From the NCBI GenBank assembly GCA_017303635.1, contig JAFLCG010000006.1, positions 248,001 to 312,000 of the forward strand: a stretch of 64,000 bases of DNA. Reading direction: 5' to 3'. Under the pieces are notes generated by a model. That model was not told where the DNA came from, did not search any database, and saw only the letters and a program-made list of their open reading frames with translations. This document shows, in pieces, positions 60,118 through 64,000 of this stretch. A program made the translations under genes and the position numbers. This DNA comes from Anaerolineae bacterium (GTDB lineage: Bacteria > Chloroflexota > Anaerolineae > Aggregatilineales > Phototrophicaceae). How positions within the stretch are numbered: position 1 is the first letter of the stretch; each line of letters opens with the position of its first letter.

Positions 60118-60504
60118 ATGACGGTCAAAACCTACTGGCACGATACCCGTAAGACCATCCTGATGCAGGTCTACGAGGGGCGGTGTGATGCTACCGACTT
60201 CCACACGAGCGTGGTCGAAACCCATCAGAAAGTGAGCGGCGTCACCCATACGGTGGATGTCATCGTCGACATGACCAACGCCACTTTTGTCGGCACGAGC
60301 TTCTTCTCCGTCCGGGGAGCTGCCGAGTCGAAAGCGCTCGATAATCAACGCATGGCTATCCTGGTGGGCGCACCGGCTTTCATCCGCTCCATCGTCAACA
60401 TCGGCAAAAAAGTTGCGCCCAAAACTACCCGCAACCTCCACTTTGCCCGCAGCATTGAAGAGGCTGAAGCGATGATCGCCCAGCAAGCCGTGGCAGCACG
60501 CTAG
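60118..60504 (+). CDS. STAS/SpoIIAA-like protein of unknown function
   Basis: 128 residues. MTVKTYWHDTRKTILMQVYEG, VIVDMTNATFVG, RMAILVGAPAFIRSIVNIGKKVAPKT and LHFARSIEEAEAMI give an alternating beta/alpha pattern. It shares the general layout (VD/YD element, VG-x-x-x-x-I stretch, terminal helix) with the tandem pair at 36878-37851. Family unknown. It starts 20 bp after cpaF and is likely co-transcribed with it. A terminator follows. Confidence 0.65.
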   Translation: MTVKTYWHDTRKTILMQVYEGRCDATDFHTSVVETHQKVSGVTHTVDVIVDMTNATFVGTSFFSVRGAAESKALDNQRMAILVGAPAFIRSIVNIGKKVAPKTTRNLHFARSIEEAEAMIAQQAVAAR

Positions 60505-60525
60505 ATTCAACGCGATATGCAAAAT

Positions 60526-60565
60526 AAAACCGGGACGCTTATACCAGCGCCCCGGTTTTATTTTT
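60526..60565 (+). terminator. Intrinsic terminator after the cpaF unit
   Basis: AAAACCGGGACGC pairs with GCGCCCCGGTTTT (one mismatch), followed by ATTTTT. It ends the cpaF/STAS-like transcript. Confidence 0.9.
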
Positions 60566-60598
60566 GAGTTACAATAAACGTGTTGAAAGGGAAAGTAG

Positions 60599-61012
60599 GT
60601 GAGCATGAGCGATTCAACTGTCACACTTAACCTTCCGGCATCCCTCTATGAAAAACTTCAGCAAGTAGCCCGGCAGCAACGACGACCGGTAGAAGTACTG
60701 ATGCTGGATAGTCTTTCGCTGCTCTTTGAAGAACCATCTGAAATTGTTGCTCTCAAACCAGAAATGCTACAGGCTTTCAGCGACGAGCAGCTTTGGGCAC
60801 TCGTCTATCGGCGCTTGGCCCTACCCCAGGAAGGGCGGCTAGAAGAACTTGCCGCCAAAGGCCATGCTGGAAGTCTCAGTCAATCCGAAGTCGAAGAACA
60901 AGCACAGTTGATCACCGCATTTGATCACTATGTGCTGTTGCGATCCCAGGCGTTAGTCATCCTCAAACAGCGTGGACATGATGTTGAAAGCCGTTTGCAG
61001 ACTGGCAGCTAG
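60599..61012 (+). CDS. RHH-like protein of unknown function, upstream of HNH gene
   Basis: 137 residues, start GTG 60599 (GGGA 6 nt upstream) or ATG 60605. TVTLNLPASLYEKLQQVARQQRRPVEVLMLDSL is the beta-strand plus two helices of a ribbon-helix-helix-like fold, as in many antitoxins and small regulators. The remainder (about 45-137) is helical and rich in Leu/Gln/Glu. No known family is recognised. It lies 5 bp before an HNH gene and the two are surely co-translated. A TACAAT box precedes it. Confidence 0.65.
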   Translation: MSMSDSTVTLNLPASLYEKLQQVARQQRRPVEVLMLDSLSLLFEEPSEIVALKPEMLQAFSDEQLWALVYRRLALPQEGRLEELAAKGHAGSLSQSEVEEQAQLITAFDHYVLLRSQALVILKQRGHDVESRLQTGS

Positions 61013-61017
61013 ACAGC

Positions 61018-61437
61018 ATGGCTTATGTCCCTGACTGGCTTCGCGAAACTGTCGAAACACGTGCTAATGGGCTGTGTGAATACTGTCAATCGGCCAAACT
61101 CATCATCACCTACATGACGGTTGATCATATTCGACCAGAGGCACAGGGCGGCCTCACAACAGAAGACAACCTGTGTCTGTGCTGCATCGGTTGTAACAGC
61201 TTCAAACGGGATTTCACCACTGGTATCGACCCCGAACTAGGAGTGGAGATACCCCTTTACAATCCCCGATCTCAAAACTGGGATGACCACTTCAAGTGGA
61301 GTGAAGACAGCAGCGTTATCCTGCCACGAACTACAACTGGAGAAGTGACCATTCAGCGTCTGCGGATGAATCGCCCAGATATCATCAGATCACGTCAACT
61401 CTGGGTCAGTGCGGGTTGGCATCCGCCCAAGCGTTAA
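61018..61437 (+). CDS. HNH endonuclease
   Basis: 139 residues. The HNH motif has a zinc knuckle: CEYC near the start, TVDHIRPEAQGGLTTEDNLCLCCIGCNSFKRD in the centre, with His (DHI), Asn (DNL) and CxxC. The N-terminal WLRETVETRANGLCEYCQ is a common form. The tail (about 75-139) includes NWDDHFKWSED and GRTR-like basic residues. Target unknown; the upstream RHH-like partner may bind or restrain it. The stop overlaps the NAT stop by 4 bp. Confidence 0.85.
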   Translation: MAYVPDWLRETVETRANGLCEYCQSAKLIITYMTVDHIRPEAQGGLTTEDNLCLCCIGCNSFKRDFTTGIDPELGVEIPLYNPRSQNWDDHFKWSEDSSVILPRTTTGEVTIQRLRMNRPDIIRSRQLWVSAGWHPPKR

Positions 61438-62264
61438 GCTGTGTCAGGACGTAGTGTTCGTTGCGGCACTGGATAGGGCTCGGGTGTCTTGTGAACAACT
61501 TCCCACAATTGGTTGATATCCGCTGCCGACAACCGAAGGCCAAACTGCTCCTGCAGCACCGTCCGATACAACCGTACATCGGCAATCGTCTGCTCAACCA
61601 CCCCGGTCGACCGGAAGCGCCGCAGCAGGGCTCCGCGCAAACTGATAAAGCCTTCCGGCTTAAAGCGGTAGGATACGGTGTTCTTCACAAAACCGGACTC
61701 GGGTGAAGTCTGCAAGGTATGGCACTGAGCCGCGAAGTCGGTCATCTGGCGAGGCTCCAGGGTGAAGTCATATCCTGGACCGCCCGTCCCCCGATCGAGC
61801 AACCACCACTGGCTGCCATTGGCCTTCAGTTCAAATTCCTGAAAGTCATGCGGATAGCGCCCTGCTTCCAGCGGTAGCGGAAAGCGGAAACCATTCCCGA
61901 AGCCCACATCCGCCAGATACGGTCGCTCTACATCGACGCGCAAAATCAGGTGATTGCGCTCGGCACGGTCAGCATGGGCCGCCCGGTTGACCGCACTCGC
62001 CAGCAGAGTCACCTGGAACCCCAGTTCACGGAGTGCCCAGGCGAACAGACCGTTCATCTCATAACACCAACCGCCGCGTCCCTCGACCACGATCTTCTGA
62101 TAGATGGCTTCGGTATCCAGCGTCAACCGACGTCCGAGATGAATATCAAGATTTTCGTACGGGATTGCCAGCAGGTGTGCTTCCTGCAGCGCCTTCAAGG
62201 TCACAGCCGTCGGTTGGAGGTCGCCGGTGTAACCAATACGATCCAAATAATGAGAGATGTGCAT
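61434..62264 (-). CDS. Arylamine N-acetyltransferase
   Basis: About 276 residues from ATG 62264 (AGG 7 nt upstream); the frame extends to 62357 but the added residues (Cys-rich, non-homologous) are unlikely. The NAT triad is visible: Cys in GRGGWCYEMNGLF, His in RNHLILRVDV, Asp in LADVGFGNG. NATs transfer acetyl from acetyl-CoA to arylamines or hydrazines. The N-terminal MHISHYLDRIGYTGDLQPT and IPYENLDIHLGR are typical. Stand-alone gene. Confidence 0.92.
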   Translation of the reverse strand: MHISHYLDRIGYTGDLQPTAVTLKALQEAHLLAIPYENLDIHLGRRLTLDTEAIYQKIVVEGRGGWCYEMNGLFAWALRELGFQVTLLASAVNRAAHADRAERNHLILRVDVERPYLADVGFGNGFRFPLPLEAGRYPHDFQEFELKANGSQWWLLDRGTGGPGYDFTLEPRQMTDFAAQCHTLQTSPESGFVKNTVSYRFKPEGFISLRGALLRRFRSTGVVEQTIADVRLYRTVLQEQFGLRLSAADINQLWEVVHKTPEPYPVPQRTLRPDTA

Positions 62265-62427
62265 GATGAGCCTGCCCCGGTAGTCGCGCAAGTGCAACCA
62301 GCATAAACGATCACTGCCGGGTGCGTCTATCTGTCCTGGCGGACAGATGCAAACCAAAGCGGTCGATCATCAGTTGATGATCGACCGTCCCACTGCAAGG
62401 CTTTGCACTTGCACCCTTATAGATGCT

Positions 62428-63999
62428 TCAGCGAAGGCGGCGGCTGAACACAGGAATACGGTCAAGGGGTGCCTCAACCACGACTACCTGGTCACCGGTC
62501 AGCGCCTGGTTGGTCCAGAAATCGTGCCACTCACCGGGCGGCAGGTAACACGACCAGGTTTCTTGCCCGGGTTCGACCACCGGGCAGACCAGCAGATCCC
62601 GCCCAAAGAAGTATTGATAGTCGCTGGCCTGCGGGTACCACAGGCGGAGCGCCTGCATCATGGGCTCGCCCGTAGCTGCGCTGTGCTGGGCTTCCTGCCA
62701 GATGTAGGGGCGGAGGCGTTCGCGCAGGTCGGCAAACTGTTTGAAGAGCGGGATGATGCGCGGGTCGCCGGTGCGTTCCTGAATATTCCAGGGTGTGCGG
62801 TCACGGCTGGGGATCCGCTGCGGATTGTATTCGGAGTGATACTGCATAATCGGGCAGAAGACCGCCATAGCCGTACCCCGCAGATACAACTCGGCTGTGG
62901 GAATCTCCCCGCTGAACCCGGCAAAGTCCCATCCCCAAAAGGGAATTCCGGAGATGCCCGCATTCAAGCCCGCCAGAATCGAATGGCGGAACGCTTCCCA
63001 GGTGGAATTCTCATCGCCGGCCCAGTGCAGCGGTGCGCGCTGCGAACCGACGAATCCAGCACGGCTGAAGGTCACGCCCTGCCGCTTGGCCTGGGTGACA
63101 TCGTAATAGGCCGCCGTGTACTGCTGCGGGTAGGTGTTCCACACCTCTTCACCCCGACGACCATCCGCAAAGCGTGTCTGGCTGCCCCACATGTGTTCGC
63201 CACCATCGGTCTTGAAGCCATCCACCCCCAGGTCATCCAGCAGATAGGCGCGTTTGTTCAGCCACCAGTCACGCTCTGCCGGGTTGGTGACATCCCAAAT
63301 GTAGCCATTACGGAACCAGAACGGGCGGACTTTGTGGAGGCTGCCATCGGCTTCCCGCACACCGAAGCCGGATTGCTCAAAGTGAGCACGGTCGGCCTCA
63401 TGCTGGGGGTGCGGATTCTCCAACACTTTCAATACGGGGATCTGCCAGAGTAACAGTTTCATGCCATTGTCATGCAGCCAATCGACCATGCGTTTGGGAT
63501 TCGGCCACTTGCCACCGGCTGGAAAGCGGAAGTCGCTGTAGCGGAAAGCATCTGCGCCGGGTTTGGGATCATACTCGGCATCATTCCAGATGTAGAAGGT
63601 GGTTTCATCACTCCAGGCTTCGATGACCACGACAGACGGTTGAATGCCGTGATCGAGCGAGGTTTGCACTTCCCGTTCGACGCGCTCCTGCGAATTCCAC
63701 TCATTGCTGCTCATCCACAGGCCGAAGCTCCATTCCGGAGGCAGCGCCGCCGGGCCAGTCAGGTTGGTGAACTGGGCGATGATCGCCAGCGGATCAGCCC
63801 CACTGAAGCCATGCAGCGAAAGCGTTTCATCCGGCCCCAGATCCGCTTCCAGCGTCCATTGGTCCGGCGAAGATGCCGCCAGATCAAACTGCATCCAGCG
63901 ATTGCTTTGTACATACAGTCCGTAGCCCGCTGAGGACAGCAGGAATGGGATCGGCAGATAGGTGCGTTTACCCTGATTCTTGTACTGTTCGTAGACGCG
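62428..63999 (-). CDS. GH31-family glycoside hydrolase, 5' end outside window
   Basis: About 523 codons are visible and the frame is open at the right edge, so the N-terminus is missing. Upstream of the in-frame Met at 63894 the sequence still reads TYLPIPFLLSSAGYGLYVQ, a GH31 N-terminal-domain motif. The catalytic barrel has FGLWMSSNEW, DGFKTDGGEHMW (nucleophile Asp) and WAGDENSTWEAFRHS (acid/base Asp), and a final beta domain follows (FFGRDLLVCPVVEPGQETW). GH31 includes alpha-glucosidases and alpha-xylosidases; specificity is not determined. Confidence 0.93.
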   Translation of the reverse strand, partial: RVYEQYKNQGKRTYLPIPFLLSSAGYGLYVQSNRWMQFDLAASSPDQWTLEADLGPDETLSLHGFSGADPLAIIAQFTNLTGPAALPPEWSFGLWMSSNEWNSQERVEREVQTSLDHGIQPSVVVIEAWSDETTFYIWNDAEYDPKPGADAFRYSDFRFPAGGKWPNPKRMVDWLHDNGMKLLLWQIPVLKVLENPHPQHEADRAHFEQSGFGVREADGSLHKVRPFWFRNGYIWDVTNPAERDWWLNKRAYLLDDLGVDGFKTDGGEHMWGSQTRFADGRRGEEVWNTYPQQYTAAYYDVTQAKRQGVTFSRAGFVGSQRAPLHWAGDENSTWEAFRHSILAGLNAGISGIPFWGWDFAGFSGEIPTAELYLRGTAMAVFCPIMQYHSEYNPQRIPSRDRTPWNIQERTGDPRIIPLFKQFADLRERLRPYIWQEAQHSAATGEPMMQALRLWYPQASDYQYFFGRDLLVCPVVEPGQETWSCYLPPGEWHDFWTNQALTGDQVVVVEAPLDRIPVFSRRLR

Positions 64000-64000
64000 T

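Noticed and set aside
1..64000. Microcompartment shell genes near rpiB-deoC
   Set aside because: No protein in the window has the size and pattern of BMC-H, BMC-T or BMC-P shell subunits; the nearby genes are an exporter and an SH3-repeat protein.

Overview
The window is bacterial chromosomal DNA with moderately high GC and dense genes on both strands. The gene content points to Chloroflexota (an Anaerolineae-like lineage). Supporting signs are secreted proteins built from SH3-like and beta-propeller modules, a Ser/Thr kinase with a long Thr-Pro stalk, several orphan receiver-like proteins, many ABC importers, an ABA4-like protein, and abundant dispersed short palindromes. This assignment is inferred from content, not from a marker gene. 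No phage, plasmid or conjugation block, rRNA operon or CRISPR array is visible. The DNA reads as ordinary chromosome peppered with small palindromic repeats and one MITE-like element.

Layout. 1-4 kb: the end of a tandem PD-(D/E)XK-like protein, tRNA-Lys(UUU), an aldo/keto reductase and an OmpR-type two-component pair. 4-11 kb: a double-domain periplasmic binding protein and a MacAB-like export operon whose promoter region carries an 11-bp tandem repeat. 10.9-12.6 kb: an rpiB-deoC pair in which both enzymes have N-terminal extensions starting with a predicted amphipathic helix, as in cargo of sugar-phosphate bacterial microcompartments, yet no shell gene is in the window. 12.7-21.5 kb: a secreted SH3-repeat protein, a CDF metal exporter with three C-terminal domains, receiver proteins, PhzF, SDR, GNAT, MazG and DinB. 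21.5-30 kb: a clan-A-like glycosidase, PPK2, a histidine-less DHp-like protein, MOSC, Nfu_N, phosphatase and Nudix proteins, and a tandem pair of membrane-anchored propeller proteins.

30-37.9 kb: an MFS transporter, a repeat-rich intergenic stretch with a MITE-like element, a GT39-like membrane protein whose loops contain palindromic repeats, an ABA4-like protein, a small membrane protein behind a Fur-family-like operator array and divergent from an HTH regulator, trmB, and tandem STAS/SpoIIAA-like paralogues. 38-42.4 kb: a UgpAEB-like importer without its ATPase and an amino-acid-type binding protein. 42.4-48.1 kb: a methyltransferase, a PAP2-like/CdsA pair with a probable leaderless start, a cytochrome P450 behind a strong promoter with paired operators, a PPOX flavoprotein and an LCP cell-wall ligase. 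48.1-53.2 kb: a Ser/Thr kinase, a P-loop kinase and a GH3 hexosaminidase. 53.2-58.3 kb: an 800-bp repeat field and a complete four-gene ABC importer (Tat-type binding protein, two permeases, ATPase). 58.6-64 kb: a CpaF-type ATPase, a STAS-like protein, an RHH-like/HNH pair, arylamine N-acetyltransferase and a GH31 glycosidase running off the right edge.

Taken together the genes suggest a heterotroph that imports sugars, glycerol phosphate, amino acids and polyamine- or iron-type ligands and processes carbohydrate. Function calls rest on motif recognition by eye. Promoters and operators are pattern matches only.
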